DNA of 64,000 nucleotides, from positions 5,072,001 through 5,136,000 of the forward strand of contig NZ_CP109171.1 in assembly GCF_036246005.1 (NCBI RefSeq). The letters are read 5' to 3'. Position numbers and translations under genes: made by a program. How positions within the stretch are numbered: position 1 is the stretch's first letter; each line of letters opens with the position of its first letter. The notes under the pieces are model-generated. The model was not told the DNA's origin, ran no database searches, and worked only from the letters and a program-made list of their open reading frames with translations. This document shows positions 34,459 through 43,898 of this stretch, piece after piece. Source of the stretch: Streptomyces sp. NBC_01723 (GTDB lineage Bacteria; Actinomycetota; Actinomycetes; Streptomycetales; Streptomycetaceae).

Positions 34459-34812
34459 ATGACCACTCCAGAGACATCCCGGTTCGTCCGCATTCGCGTC
34501 GAGCTCGTCGTCGAGATCGACGACGAGGAGGCCCTCACGGGGGCCGCGCTGCAGCGCCTCGCCGACGACGCGGACCTGCCGGACGCGGAACGCGCCCGGT
34601 CCGAGCGTGCTGTGACGGAGGACACCGCCGAGGCCCTGGCCCATCTCGTCGATCCGTTCGACCTGGTCGGCGGGGTGCCGGGGGTCGAGCTCCAGCAGGC
34701 CTCCTGGAGCAGTGAGCAGATCGACTACGACCCCGACTCGCCCGAGTGGGACCTGCACGAGGATGATGACGACGAGAACGACCCGGAGGACGACGAATTG
34801 AGGGTCGGCTGA
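34459..34812 (+). CDS. Acidic cytoplasmic protein, unknown function
   Basis: The predicted protein is 117 residues. The N-terminal part is a possible small alpha/beta domain (FVRIRVELVVEIDDEEALTGAALQRLADD), and the C-terminal third is strongly acidic (EDDDDENDPEDDE). The ATG at 34459 was chosen because the preceding frame lacks typical codons. It is followed by a terminator. I recognise no family. Confidence 0.7.
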   Translation: MTTPETSRFVRIRVELVVEIDDEEALTGAALQRLADDADLPDAERARSERAVTEDTAEALAHLVDPFDLVGGVPGVELQQASWSSEQIDYDPDSPEWDLHEDDDDENDPEDDELRVG

Positions 34813-34834
34813 CGCCGCGTGGGGAAATTCGTGA

Positions 34835-34863
34835 CCCCGGGTGGCAACCACCACCCGGGGTTT
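34835..34863 (+). terminator. Rho-independent-type terminator
   Basis: A perfect 10-bp stem (34835-34844 with 34851-34860) with a 6-base loop is followed directly by TTT on the + strand. Confidence 0.85.
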
Positions 34864-35034
34864 CGTCGTCTCACGGTGCGCACTGACCGACCCCGTACCC
34901 CCGCCCTGGTGGGTAAACGTGGCGTGACCCACACCCGCGAGCGATGTGGAACGGGACGAACCGGTCGTAGCGTTGAAAGTTATTGACGGGGTATCTCGGG
35001 GTTTCGGGAATCGGCAACGATGGAGAAGCGTGTG

Positions 35035-36279
35035 ATGACGGACGGTAAGCGGCGCAAGGGCCTGGCGGCCGCGTCCGCACTGCTCGGCGGTGTGCTGGTG
35101 CTCTCTGCGTGTTCCAGCGGCGACGCCGACACCTCCGGTGGGGACGGGAAGACCTCGCAGGCCGAGGTGGACGAGGCGGCGGCCAAGAAGACGTCCGAGG
35201 CCCAGATCAAGATCACACCGAAGGGCGGCTCGGACAGCGCCTCCATCAACAACGGCACCGGCGTCACCGTGAGCAAGGGCACGCTCACGGAGGTGAAGAT
35301 GACCGCCTCCGACGGCACCGCCGTCGAGGGCGAGATATCCGCCGACAAGACCAGCTGGAAGCCCAGCGGTCAGCTGGAGCGGGCCACCAAGTACCAGATC
35401 ACGGCGACCGCGGAGGACTCCGACGGCCGCGCCGCCCACGAGAACGCGTCGTTCACCACGGTCTCCCCGGAGAACAGCTTCATCGGCACCTTCACGCCGG
35501 ACGACGGCAAGACCGTCGGCGTCGGGATGCCCGTGTCGATCAACTTCGACAAGGAGATCACCGACAAGGCCGCCGTCCAGAAGGGCATCACGGTCAACAC
35601 CAGCAGCGGCCAGGAGGTCGCCTGCCACTGGTTCAGCACCCAGCGCATGGACTGCCGCCCGGAGAAGTACTGGACGGAGAACTCGACCGTCACCCTCAAG
35701 CTGGCGCTCGACGGGGTCGAGGGCGCCGACGGCGTCTACGGCGTGCAGCAGAAGACGGTCACCTTCAAGATCGGCCGCAACCAGGTCTCGTACGTCGACG
35801 CCAAGACCAAGCAGATGAAGGTCACGCAGGACGGCAAGACGGTCAAGACCATCCCGATCTCCGCCGGTTCGCCCGACAACAAGACCTACGAGGGCGAGAT
35901 GGTGATCTCCGAGAAGTTCAAGGAGACCCGGATGGACGGCTCGACCGTCGGCTTCACCGACGACGACGGCAAGGGCGAGTACGACATCAAGGACGTGCCC
36001 CACGCCATGCGGCTGAGCACCTCCGGCACCTTCATCCACGGCAACTACTGGGGCAAGGGCATCTTCGGCCAGGCCAACACCAGCCACGGCTGCGTGGGCC
36101 TGGAGGACGCCAAGGGCGCCAACGACCCGAACACGCCGGGCTCGTGGTTCTTCAACAACTCGATCATCGGTGACGTGGTCGTCGTCCAGAACACCGGCGA
36201 CAAGACCGTCGCCCCGGACAACGGCCTCAACGGCTGGAACATGGACTGGGCCCAGTGGAAGGCCGGTTCGGCGGTCTGA
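35035..36279 (+). CDS. L,D-transpeptidase lipoprotein
   Basis: The predicted protein is 414 residues. The lipoprotein signal has RRK, a hydrophobic core and the lipobox LSAC. Two Ig-like domains follow (about 50-250), then a YkuD catalytic domain with HGNYWGKGIFGQ and the active-site SHGCVGL (Cys near 353). The family makes 3-3 peptidoglycan cross-links outside the membrane, a main mode in actinobacteria. ATG 35035 was chosen since GGAGAAG lies 6 bases upstream; an in-frame ATG at 35020 would add five residues but lacks a site. Confidence 0.92.
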   Translation: MTDGKRRKGLAAASALLGGVLVLSACSSGDADTSGGDGKTSQAEVDEAAAKKTSEAQIKITPKGGSDSASINNGTGVTVSKGTLTEVKMTASDGTAVEGEISADKTSWKPSGQLERATKYQITATAEDSDGRAAHENASFTTVSPENSFIGTFTPDDGKTVGVGMPVSINFDKEITDKAAVQKGITVNTSSGQEVACHWFSTQRMDCRPEKYWTENSTVTLKLALDGVEGADGVYGVQQKTVTFKIGRNQVSYVDAKTKQMKVTQDGKTVKTIPISAGSPDNKTYEGEMVISEKFKETRMDGSTVGFTDDDGKGEYDIKDVPHAMRLSTSGTFIHGNYWGKGIFGQANTSHGCVGLEDAKGANDPNTPGSWFFNNSIIGDVVVVQNTGDKTVAPDNGLNGWNMDWAQWKAGSAV

Positions 36280-36449
36280 CCGAGCCGGCCCGGCCGGACC
36301 CAGCCCAACGCGGCGCGGTCCACCACCACTTCACCCAGGCGCCCGTCGCCCCCTCACCGGGGTGGCGGGCGTTCGGCGTCTCCCGGGTTCTCATCCTCCT
36401 CTTACGCGGGCCTTATCCCTTCATCACCGGCCGTCCCTACCTTTCGGCC

Positions 36450-37943
36450 ATGTTCTTCACCTACCTGAGGCGCGAGCTGCGCCGCCGCAGAAAGGCGGCC
36501 CTCGTCGTCGCCTCCGGCCTGGCCCTGGGCATCGCGCTGGTCATCGTCGTCGACTCCGTCTCCTCCGGCATGGGCCGGGCCCAGGACAAGGTCCTGCAGT
36601 CCCTGTACGGACTGGGCACGGACATGACGGTCACCAAGGCCGCGGAGCCCTCCTCCGGCACCACCGCCGAGCGCCCCCGCTTCCGCTTCGACGCCCAGGA
36701 GGACGGCTCCGAGGAAGAGCAGAGCACCGACCGCGTCATGGTGCAGGGCTTCCAGACGCTGGCCGACTCGACCGTAGGCAAGGTCGCCGGCCAGAGCGGT
36801 GTCGCCGACGCGGTGGGCGGACTGAGCCTCCAAGTCGTGAAGGTCAGCGGAGAGTTCACCCGCGGTCAGTTCCAGCAGGAGGGCGGCTCCGGCGGCCAGG
36901 GCCAGAGCGAGGGCCAAGGGCAGGGCGGCGGTCCGGGCGGCGGGCAGTCACCGCAGGGCCGCGTCCAGGGCGGCGGCGCCGACTTCGACGTCAACAGCTA
37001 CTCCGTCTACGGCACCGACGTCACCGAGCCCGCCCTCGGCCCGCTGACCTCCTCCACCATCACCAGCGGCCGCACCTTCAAGGAGTCGGAGACCGACGCC
37101 GCGGTCGCCGTCGCCGACTCTGCCTACGCCAAGGAGAAGAAGCTCAAGACCGGCAGCACGGTCACCGTGAAGGGCGTGAAGTTCGAGGTCGTCGGGATCG
37201 CGACCGCCGACAGCGGCGACGCGGCGGCCAATCTCTACGTACCGCTCCAGCGGGCGCAGACCCTGGGCGACGCCGAGGACAAGGTCACCACGATCTACGT
37301 CCAGGCGACCGACTCGCAGAAGATCGACGGCGTCAAGTCCGCCATCCAGAAGAACATCCCCGACACCACCGTCACCACCTCCGCCGACCTCGCCGACACC
37401 GTCTCCGGCTCCCTGTCCACGGCCTCCTCCCTCGCCGCCGGCGTCGGCAAGTGGCTGTCGATCGTGGTGCTGGTGGCCGCCTTCCTCGTCGCCGGCCTGC
37501 TCACCTCCTCGGCGGTCTCCCGCCGGGTGCGCGAGTTCGGCACGCTCAAGGCACTGGGGTGGCGCTCGGGCCGGGTCACCCGGCAGGTGGTCGGCGAGGC
37601 CGTCGTCAACGGCCTGGTCGGCGGCGTCCTCGGCATCGCGCTGGGCGTCGCGGGCGCGTACGCCGTGACGGCCGTCAGCCCGACGCTCCAGGCCCAGCTC
37701 GGCGGCGGCACGGGCGGCGGCGGGGGCGCGGGCGGTCCCGGCGGCTTCGGCGGCGGCATGGGCGGTCCCGCCCGGCAGACCGCCGCGAAGACCCTGGACA
37801 TCGCGCTCACCGCACCCGTCAGCGTCACCACGATCGCCCTCGCGGTCGCCCTCGCCGTGGCGGGCGGCCTGGTCGCCGGTGGCTTCGGCGGCTGGCGCGC
37901 CTCCCGGCTGCGCCCCGCGGACGCGCTGCGCCGCGTCGAGTAG
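36450..37943 (+). CDS. ABC transporter permease, MacB/FtsX type
   Basis: The predicted protein is 497 residues. The first membrane helix (AALVVASGLALGIALVIVVDSV) is followed by a large extracytoplasmic domain containing a Gly/Gln-rich low-complexity insert (about 148-170). Three more helices are in the C-terminal FtsX domain (SIVVLVAAFLVAGLLTSSAVSRRVREFGTLKALG). A second Gly-rich patch lies between the last helices. The family exports lipids, peptides or signals with a LolD-type ATPase. The ATG at 36450 lies right before the conserved N-terminus. The ATPase gene follows 32 bases later. Confidence 0.88.
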   Translation: MFFTYLRRELRRRRKAALVVASGLALGIALVIVVDSVSSGMGRAQDKVLQSLYGLGTDMTVTKAAEPSSGTTAERPRFRFDAQEDGSEEEQSTDRVMVQGFQTLADSTVGKVAGQSGVADAVGGLSLQVVKVSGEFTRGQFQQEGGSGGQGQSEGQGQGGGPGGGQSPQGRVQGGGADFDVNSYSVYGTDVTEPALGPLTSSTITSGRTFKESETDAAVAVADSAYAKEKKLKTGSTVTVKGVKFEVVGIATADSGDAAANLYVPLQRAQTLGDAEDKVTTIYVQATDSQKIDGVKSAIQKNIPDTTVTTSADLADTVSGSLSTASSLAAGVGKWLSIVVLVAAFLVAGLLTSSAVSRRVREFGTLKALGWRSGRVTRQVVGEAVVNGLVGGVLGIALGVAGAYAVTAVSPTLQAQLGGGTGGGGGAGGPGGFGGGMGGPARQTAAKTLDIALTAPVSVTTIALAVALAVAGGLVAGGFGGWRASRLRPADALRRVE

Positions 37944-37975
37944 CTCCACCTTCCCCGTACTCCAGGAGTCCCACC

Positions 37976-38659
37976 ATGTACGAACTCACCGGCGTCACCA
38001 AGCGCTACACCCGCGGCAAGGACGCCGTGACCGCCCTCGACGGCGTCGACCTGACCATCGCCGACGGCGACCGCCTGGTCATCCAGGGCCCCACCGGCGG
38101 CGGCAAGTCCACCCTGCTCCAGATGCTGGGCGCCCTCGACCGGCCCAGCTCCGGCCGGGTCGTCCTCGACGGCACCGACCTGGCCGCGCTGCCCGAGGCC
38201 CGGCTGACCCGGGTGCGCAGCGAGAGCATCGGCTTCGTCTTCCAGTCCTTCAACCTGATCCCGACCCTCACCGCGCAGGAGAACGTCGAGACCGCGCTGG
38301 TCCCGCTCGGCGTCAAGGCCAAGGAGCGGCGCGAGCAGGCCGCCGAGGCGCTGGCCTCCGTCGGCCTCGGCGAGCGGCTCGCCCACCTCCCCGGCGAGAT
38401 GTCCGGCGGCCAGCAGCAGCGCGTCGCCATCGCCCGCGCGCTGGTGAAGCAGCCGAAGGTACTGCTCGCCGACGAACCCACCGGAAACCTCGACGAGTCG
38501 ATGCGCGACGAGATCATGGACGTACTCGACCGCATGTGGAAGGAGCTGGGCCTGACCTTCGTGATGGTCACCCACGACTCGGCGATCGCGAAGAAGGCCC
38601 CACGGGTGGCGACGATCCGCAAGGGCCGGATCACCGTCAAGGAGAACGCCTCGGCGTGA
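37976..38659 (+). CDS. ABC transporter ATP-binding protein, LolD/MacB type
   Basis: The predicted protein is 227 residues. It has Walker A GPTGGGKST near residues 40-48, Q-loop FVFQSFNLIP, signature LSGG-type MSGGQQQRVAIARAL, Walker B VLLADEPTGNLD and H-loop MVTHD. It powers the permease encoded just upstream. The ATG at 37976 has an AGGAGT site. The Walker A third residue is Thr-Gly-Gly rather than the more common SGSGKST, which is unlikely to matter. A decayed sigma-factor gene begins 12 bases after the stop. Confidence 0.92.
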   Translation: MYELTGVTKRYTRGKDAVTALDGVDLTIADGDRLVIQGPTGGGKSTLLQMLGALDRPSSGRVVLDGTDLAALPEARLTRVRSESIGFVFQSFNLIPTLTAQENVETALVPLGVKAKERREQAAEALASVGLGERLAHLPGEMSGGQQQRVAIARALVKQPKVLLADEPTGNLDESMRDEIMDVLDRMWKELGLTFVMVTHDSAIAKKAPRVATIRKGRITVKENASA

Positions 38660-38671
38660 CGATGTGCGGTC

Positions 38672-39243
38672 ACCGGCGAGCGGCGGCAACTGATCAACGT
38701 GGCCTACCAGGTGCTCGGCTCGCCGGCCGACGCGGAGGACGCCGTCCAGGAGGCGTACGCCCGTTTCCCGAGGTGGCCAGGGTTGTCGGCCGTGCGCCGG
38801 CTGCCTGCCGCCGACCGGCGTCCACGGCGCGCCGGGCGATCCGCACCGCACAGGAGTCCGCCGCGACGTCGACGGCGCAGGACGTGGTCCTCGTGCGCGA
38901 TCTCAAGCGTGCCTGGGAGACCAGCGACGTCGACGCGCTCATCCGGCTCCTCGACCCCGAGGTGACCGCGGTCGGCGACGGTGGCGGTGTGGTGCGCACC
39001 CTGGAGCACCCACCGCGGGGCGGCGAGCCGATCGTGCGCGGACTGCTCCGCTTCGGCCCGCGGCAGTCCGGGCAGACGCTGCTCGAACGCACGGGCAATG
39101 GGCGGCCCGGCCCGGTCGGCTGTCAGGATGGCGCCGTCGTGACGGTGTACTCCTTCGGCGTCTCGGACCACCGCGTCCGTCACCTGTGGGCGATGCGCAA
39201 CCCCGGGAAGCTGCGCTCCTGGGCGACGACCCCGGCCGGGTGA
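38672..39243 (+). pseudogene. Relic of an ECF41-type (SigJ-like) sigma factor
   Basis: The first part reads TGERRQLINVAYQVLGSPADAEDAVQEAYARF, the start of sigma region 2 of SigJ/ECF41 factors, but without a start in the right place. After a frame change the sequence continues as DVVLVRDLKRAWETSDVDALIRLLDPEVTAVGDGGG and ends with LWAMRNPGKLRSW. These are the SnoaL-like C-terminal extension and the NPxKL-type tail of ECF41. Most of region 2 and region 4 is missing: about 570 bases remain of roughly 870-900. It is therefore a deleted, frameshifted gene. Confidence 0.75.
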
Positions 39244-39273
39244 GCCGGAGGAGGCCGGGCGGACGGTGCCCGG

Positions 39274-40056
39274 TCACGTGGCCAGGTCGAGCCACTCCCC
39301 GACGGTCAGTACGTGTGCGCGCCGCCCGGCGTGCGCGCGGAACTCGGCCTCCGGGTCGGCCACCTCGACGTAGCCCGCGATCTTGTCCGGCTGCTCCGGT
39401 TCGTAGTGGATCGGCACCGCGAACCGGGCGTCGAGGATCTCCGCGGCCGCGGCGGCCTGCAGCGGGTCCAGCGCGGCGGGCACGGGGCTCGGTGGCTGCA
39501 GGTGCGGTGCGTCGACCACCGCGCCGTTGGCGGGCAGGAACACCGCGTCGAACGGGCTGAACCGGCGTGCGACGAGCCACCAGAAGCCGTGGAACATCGT
39601 GTCGCCGCCGTGGAGTATCCGCTGTCCATCGGCCTCCACCACCCAGTTCAGCTGCGGGTCGCCCAGCCCGTCGACGGCGGGGACCGCCGTGACGCGGAAC
39701 GGCCCGAGGTCGCGCGTGGACCAGACGTCCACGACCTCGACGGCCAGTCGGTGCCGGACCAGCTCGCGCTCGGCCAGAAGTGTCGTCACGTTGTCCACGT
39801 CGTCACCGTGACCGGGCGCCGGTCGCAGCACCGGCGCCCCCTGCGTCAACACCTCCGAGAGCGCGGACGCGTCGGTGTGGTCCCGGTGCAGGTGGGTGAC
39901 GAGCGCGGCGGACGCCCTCCCGCCCGGCACCGCCACGTTCTCGCCGGGCTTCCACCCCGTGAACAGCGGCGAGAGGTCCCGCACGTAGTCGATCAGCAGT
40001 CGCTCGCCGCCCGCCTCGATCTCCAGTCCGGCCCAGCCAAGTCGTCGCACCCGCAT
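39274..40056 (-). CDS. Metallo-beta-lactamase-fold hydrolase
   Basis: The predicted protein is 260 residues. The HxHxDH metal motif is HLHRDHTDA near residues 61-69, with further ligands in LHGGDTMFHG and the C-terminal PIHYE. It resembles UlaG/RomA-like cytoplasmic members with unknown substrate. The ATG at 40056 has AAGGAG 8 bases upstream. It is divergent from a TetR regulator, with a 20-bp inverted repeat between, so it is probably repressed by it. Confidence 0.85.
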   Translation of the reverse strand: MRVRRLGWAGLEIEAGGERLLIDYVRDLSPLFTGWKPGENVAVPGGRASAALVTHLHRDHTDASALSEVLTQGAPVLRPAPGHGDDVDNVTTLLAERELVRHRLAVEVVDVWSTRDLGPFRVTAVPAVDGLGDPQLNWVVEADGQRILHGGDTMFHGFWWLVARRFSPFDAVFLPANGAVVDAPHLQPPSPVPAALDPLQAAAAAEILDARFAVPIHYEPEQPDKIAGYVEVADPEAEFRAHAGRRAHVLTVGEWLDLAT

Positions 40057-40101
40057 CCCGCACTCCTTCGTTCCGGTTCCGTTCCGGTGGAACCCGGACG
40101 C

Positions 40102-40147
40102 TAGCGTACGGTCGTTCGCTAAATCAATAGCGAACGACTGTACGCTA
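40102..40147. promoter_or_regulatory. Large TetR-type operator
   Basis: Two 20-base arms (40102-40121 and 40128-40147), each reading TAGCGTAC.GTCGTTCGCTA toward the centre, match at 19 of 20 positions with a 6-base AATCAA spacer. It ends 10 bases before the TetR ATG and covers the promoter of both divergent genes. Confidence 0.8.
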
Positions 40148-40157
40148 TCTTTGTCGT

Positions 40158-40760
40158 ATGTCACCACGACGTTCAGCGGCCGAAGCGCAGGCCACCCGGG
40201 GCCGGATCCTCGGCCGTGCCGCCGAGATCGCCTCCGAGGAAGGGCTGGACGGCATCACCATCGGGCGGCTCGCCGAAGAGCTGGAGATGAGCAAGTCCGG
40301 GGTGCACAAGCACTTCGGCGCCAAGGAGACGCTGCAGATCTCCACCCTGGACAAGGCCTTCGTGGACTTCTGGCACCGGGTGGTCGAGCCGGTACTCGGC
40401 GAGCCGCCGGGTCTGCGGCGGCTGCGCGCGGTCTGCGCCAACTCCGTGGGCTACCTGGAAGAACCCCTGCTGCCCGGCGGCTGCCTGATGACCGCGGCAC
40501 TCAGTGAGTACGACGGCCGGCCCGGCCGGGTCCGCGACGCGGTGGCCGAAGTGTGGTCGCGCTGGCAGGAACAGCTGCGGGGGGATCTGACCGCGGCGGT
40601 GGACAACGGCGAACTGCCCGCCGGGTTCGACGTCGACCAGGCGCTGTTCGAGATCGTCGCGGCCGGGCTGGCGCTCAACGCGGCCAAGCAGCTCCAGCAC
40701 GACCGGACGGCCGCGGACCGGGCCCGCCGCGCGATCGAACGGGCCCTGGCTCAGTCCTGA
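40158..40760 (+). CDS. TetR-family transcriptional regulator
   Basis: The predicted protein is 200 residues. The N-terminal helix-turn-helix has ITIGRLAEELEMSKSGVHKHFGAKETL (about 34-60). The C-terminal half resembles TetR_C_16/YcdC-like ligand domains (LPGGCLMTAALSEYDGRPG). The ATG follows the large inverted repeat by 10 bases with no clear ribosome site, so the message may be leaderless. It likely represses itself and the divergent metallo-beta-lactamase-fold gene. The inducer is unknown. Confidence 0.88.
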   Translation: MSPRRSAAEAQATRGRILGRAAEIASEEGLDGITIGRLAEELEMSKSGVHKHFGAKETLQISTLDKAFVDFWHRVVEPVLGEPPGLRRLRAVCANSVGYLEEPLLPGGCLMTAALSEYDGRPGRVRDAVAEVWSRWQEQLRGDLTAAVDNGELPAGFDVDQALFEIVAAGLALNAAKQLQHDRTAADRARRAIERALAQS

Positions 40761-40794
40761 CCCTCACCGTCCGCTCCGGGCACAGGCGGACGTC

Positions 40795-41099
40795 GTGGTG
40801 ATCGTGCCGCCGGGGGAGATGGCCGCCCAGCTCGACCGGGTCGTGGAGCTGGCCGGGCGGCACCGGATCACTCCGCAGATCGTGCCGCGGAAGTGTGGGG
40901 CGTACCCCTTGATGGCCGCCTCCATCAAGGTCATGACCTTCCCGGACGCGCCGCCGCTCCTCTACATCGAGGCGGCCTGCAGCGGGGGCTCATCGACGAT
41001 CCGGCCTCCCGCGACGGCGACGGCCCCGTTCTCCTCCTCACCGCCGGCGCATGGGCGCCCTTCGTCGCCGCGCTGAGCCGGGGCACGCTCGCAGTGTGA
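40795..41099 (+). pseudogene. Relic of a DUF5753 regulator joined to a DUF397 remnant
   Basis: The first frame (40795 to about 40980) reads VIVPPGEMAAQLDRVVELAGRH..PQIVPRKCGAYPLMAASIKVMTFPDAPPLLYIE, the ligand-domain middle of XRE-DUF5753 regulators. A frame change follows. The other frame gives LIDDPASRDGDGPVLLLTAGAWAPFVAAL, the C-terminal pattern of DUF397 proteins, which normally sit next to DUF5753 regulators. The DNA-binding domain and the starts of both genes are missing. It looks like a deletion-fused remnant. Confidence 0.65.
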
Positions 41100-41112
41100 C
41101 GTCGGGCCAGGA

Positions 41113-41616
41113 TCAGACAGACGGCCTGGCCCGAACCCAGTGAGCTTCGCGCACAGGTCGCCAGCGCCTCCTGTACTGAATGAAGAGGAGCGTGCCCAGG
41201 GTCGCCCAGAGGGCCACCGCGAGAAACCCCCAAAGCCCGGAGGCCCAGCCGGAGTCTTGCGTCCACCACCACAGGACAGCCGCGGAAGGGAGCAAGAAGA
41301 AGACCGGCACGACGAGCCACGCGAACACATAGCATCGGATGACTTCGCTCATTCGGATGGAGGACCTTCCGAAGAACTCGTAGCGCGTCGTGTGCACCGT
41401 CCCGCCGAGTGCCGGAGACTCGCTGCTCGCTCCCTGCCGCACGTAGTAGCGGCCCCGCGGCAGGACCGGGAACAAGATCATCAACCATGCGGTGGCAAAG
41501 AACCGGCCGCTGGCATCCGGCCGTGAGTTGTGCAGCAGCATGGTCCCGACGCCACTGTCGGTTCTCAACTCGGGTATCTCGTCCGGGGACAACGGCCACA
41601 CGGGATCAGACACCAC
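41113..41616 (-). CDS. Membrane protein, unknown function
   Basis: The predicted protein is 167 residues. A hydrophilic N-terminal domain of about 90 residues contains GTMLLHNSRPDASGRFFATAWLMILFPVLPRGRYYVR. Two membrane helices lie near 95-115 (CYVFAWLVVPVFFLLPSAAVLWWW) and 124-145. The tail is basic. I do not recognise a named family. It follows a decayed regulator region and is convergent with it. Confidence 0.65.
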   Translation of the reverse strand: MVSDPVWPLSPDEIPELRTDSGVGTMLLHNSRPDASGRFFATAWLMILFPVLPRGRYYVRQGASSESPALGGTVHTTRYEFFGRSSIRMSEVIRCYVFAWLVVPVFFLLPSAAVLWWWTQDSGWASGLWGFLAVALWATLGTLLFIQYRRRWRPVREAHWVRARPSV

Positions 41617-41651
41617 CCCATGCTAGCCCTCGAGGACTCCCGGACGCACCG

Positions 41652-42527
41652 TCACGCCGACAGTGAAGCCGCCGCGTCCGTCCCCCAGTTCGCCAGCAGC
41701 CGCAGCGCGTCCGCCGAGGGTGAGCCCGGTTCGGCGTGGTACGTGATGAAGGCCTGCTCGTCGTCGTCGACCAGGCGGAAGGTCTCGAAGGACAGGGTCA
41801 GGTCACCGACCAGCGGGTGCCGCATCCGCTTGACGCCGTAGCTCTTCTCCTTGACGTCGTGTGTGGCCCACAGGCGGCGGAACTCCTCGCTCTTCACGGA
41901 GAGTTCCCCGACGAGCGCGGAAAGTCGCGGGTCGTCCGGGTGCCGGCCCGCGTCCATGCGCAGGAAGCTGACCATGTCGTACGCCTTCTGGTCCCAGTCG
42001 ATGAAGAGCTCGCGGTAGTCCGGGTTCAGGAAGACCAGCCGTGCCCAGTTCCGCTCGGCGGCCGGGAGCTTGCCCCAGTCGCCGAAGAGGGCCGCGGCCA
42101 TCCGGTTCCAGGCGAGGATCTCCGAACGGCGGCCCGTCACGTACGCCGGTACCGCCTCGATCGACTCCAGGAGCTGGAGCAGTGCCACCCGCACCGGCTG
42201 CTTGCCCCGCGGGGCCCCGGCCCGCCGGCGCTGCTGCTTCGGCTTCGCGAGATGCGTCAGGTGGGCCTGCTCGGCATCGGTCAGCCGCAGGGCGCGGGCG
42301 ATCGCGTCCAGCACCTCCGTCGACACGTTCTGTCCGTTGCCCTGCTCGAGTCGGGTGTAGTACGCCACCGACACCCCGGCCAGCTGCGCCAGCTCCTCCC
42401 GCCGCAGGCCGGGGACCCGGCGGTGCCGTCCGAACGACTCCAGGCCCACGTCCTCCGGCTTCAGCCGGGCCCGCCGGGTGCGCAGGAACTCGCTCAGTTC
42501 GGCTCGCCGGTCAAGCTGTCCATCCAT
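41652..42527 (-). CDS. XRE-family regulator with MmyB-like ligand domain
   Basis: The predicted protein is 291 residues. The helix-turn-helix is at about 34-90 ([36 protein letters not shown]). The MmyB-like C-terminal domain has [42 protein letters not shown] and [16 protein letters not shown]. Such proteins bind fatty-acid-like ligands and usually regulate a divergent oxidoreductase; here an alcohol dehydrogenase lies across a 168-bp gap. The ATG is at 42527. Confidence 0.88.
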   Translation of the reverse strand: MDGQLDRRAELSEFLRTRRARLKPEDVGLESFGRHRRVPGLRREELAQLAGVSVAYYTRLEQGNGQNVSTEVLDAIARALRLTDAEQAHLTHLAKPKQQRRRAGAPRGKQPVRVALLQLLESIEAVPAYVTGRRSEILAWNRMAAALFGDWGKLPAAERNWARLVFLNPDYRELFIDWDQKAYDMVSFLRMDAGRHPDDPRLSALVGELSVKSEEFRRLWATHDVKEKSYGVKRMRHPLVGDLTLSFETFRLVDDDEQAFITYHAEPGSPSADALRLLANWGTDAAASLSA

Positions 42528-42695
42528 GGTGTCCAGTATCGCCCGACGTATTCCCGGTCGTACGTCCGCGAGCCTGTCCCCGTCAGTGGTACGCACGCTG
42601 GACGTACGCAAAAGCGTGGTCTGGGTGACTTCGCGGGCCGCAGGCAGGGTGGAGGTATCACCAGACGAAGACGAGAGAATCCCGGAGAACCCGGC

Positions 42696-43736
42696 ATGAC
42701 CACTGTCGCCGCGTACGCAGCACCCGCCGCCAAGGCTCCGCTGGAGCGCACCACCATCGAGCGGCGCGAGGTGCGGGAACACGACGTCCTGATCGACATC
42801 AAGTTCGCCGGCATCTGTCACTCCGACATCCACCAGGTCCAGGAGGGCTGGGGCGAGGCCATCTTCCCGATGGTCCCCGGCCACGAGATCGCGGGCATCG
42901 TCTCCGAGGTCGGCCCCGGCGTCACGAAGTTCGCCGTCGGCGACCGGGTGGGCGTCGGCTGCATGGTCGACTCCTGCCGCGAGTGCGAGAACTGCAAGGC
43001 CGGCCGCGAGCAGTACTGCACGGGCGGCAACGTGATGACGTACAACGGCATCGGCAAGGACGGCGAGCCGACCTACGGCGGCTACTCGGAGAAGGTCGTC
43101 GTCGACGAGAACTTCGTCCTCGGCATCCCCGAGGGCATCTCCCTGGACGAGGCCGCGCCCCTGCTGTGCGCCGGCATCACCACGTACTCGCCGCTCAGGC
43201 GCTGGAACGCGGGCCCCGGCAAGAAGGTCGCCGTCGTCGGCCTGGGCGGTCTCGGCCACATGGCCGTCAAGCTCGCGCACGCCCTGGGCGCCGAGGTGAC
43301 CGTGCTGTCGCAGTCGCTGCGCAAGAAGGACGACGGCCTGAAGCTGGGCGCCGACCACTACTACGCCACCAGCGACCCGGCCACCTTCGAGGAACTGGCG
43401 GGCAGCTTCGACCTGATCGTCTCCACGGTCTCCGCCCCGCTCGACCTCGGCGCCTACCTGGGCCTGCTGAAGACGGAGGGCACGCTGGCCAACGTCGGCG
43501 CGCCCGAGGAGCCGGTCTCCCTCAACCTGTTCGCGCTGCTCGGCGGCGGCAAGTCCCTCTCCGGATCCATGATCGGCGGCATCGCCGAGACCCAGGAGAT
43601 GCTGGACTTCTGCGCCGAGCACGGCATCGGCGCGGAGATCGAGCTGATCGCCGCGTCCGAGGTCAACGAGGCGTACGAGCGGGTGCAGGCGAGTGACGTG
43701 CGGTACCGGTTCGTGATCGACACGGCGACGATCTGA
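42696..43736 (+). CDS. Zinc-dependent alcohol dehydrogenase (YahK/CAD-like)
   Basis: The predicted protein is 346 residues. Catalytic zinc ligands are Cys in [12 protein letters not shown] and a later Cys (LLCAGITTY). Structural zinc cysteines are in [15 protein letters not shown]. The cofactor fold carries [13 protein letters not shown], typical of NADP-preferring YahK/cinnamyl-alcohol-type enzymes that reduce aldehydes. The ATG at 42696 has a GGAGAA site. It is probably controlled by the divergent XRE/MmyB regulator. A perfect hairpin terminator follows. Confidence 0.92.
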   Translation: MTTVAAYAAPAAKAPLERTTIERREVREHDVLIDIKFAGICHSDIHQVQEGWGEAIFPMVPGHEIAGIVSEVGPGVTKFAVGDRVGVGCMVDSCRECENCKAGREQYCTGGNVMTYNGIGKDGEPTYGGYSEKVVVDENFVLGIPEGISLDEAAPLLCAGITTYSPLRRWNAGPGKKVAVVGLGGLGHMAVKLAHALGAEVTVLSQSLRKKDDGLKLGADHYYATSDPATFEELAGSFDLIVSTVSAPLDLGAYLGLLKTEGTLANVGAPEEPVSLNLFALLGGGKSLSGSMIGGIAETQEMLDFCAEHGIGAEIELIAASEVNEAYERVQASDVRYRFVIDTATI

Positions 43737-43795
43737 CCGGTTGGTCGGTCTGACCGGTCGACCGGCCTGACCGGTCGACCGGCTGGTCAGCCGAT
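43737..43795. repeat. Tandem CTGACCGGTCGACCGG-type repeat
   Basis: Units of about 17 bases built from GACCGGT and CGACCGG are repeated roughly three times directly after the alcohol dehydrogenase stop. The units are themselves palindromic. They are non-coding. Confidence 0.6.
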
Positions 43796-43804
43796 TCGTT
43801 TTCG

Positions 43805-43832
43805 GGGCCGGGGAAGATTTCTTCCCCGGCCC
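43805..43832. terminator. Hairpin terminator
   Basis: A perfect 12-bp stem (43805-43816 with 43821-43832) with an ATTT loop follows the alcohol dehydrogenase gene. Confidence 0.85.
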
Positions 43833-43898
43833 TGTCACATCTCCGTCCCGCCCCGGGTCATACCGCCACGACACCCAAGGCAGACCCCGGGAGCAGAA

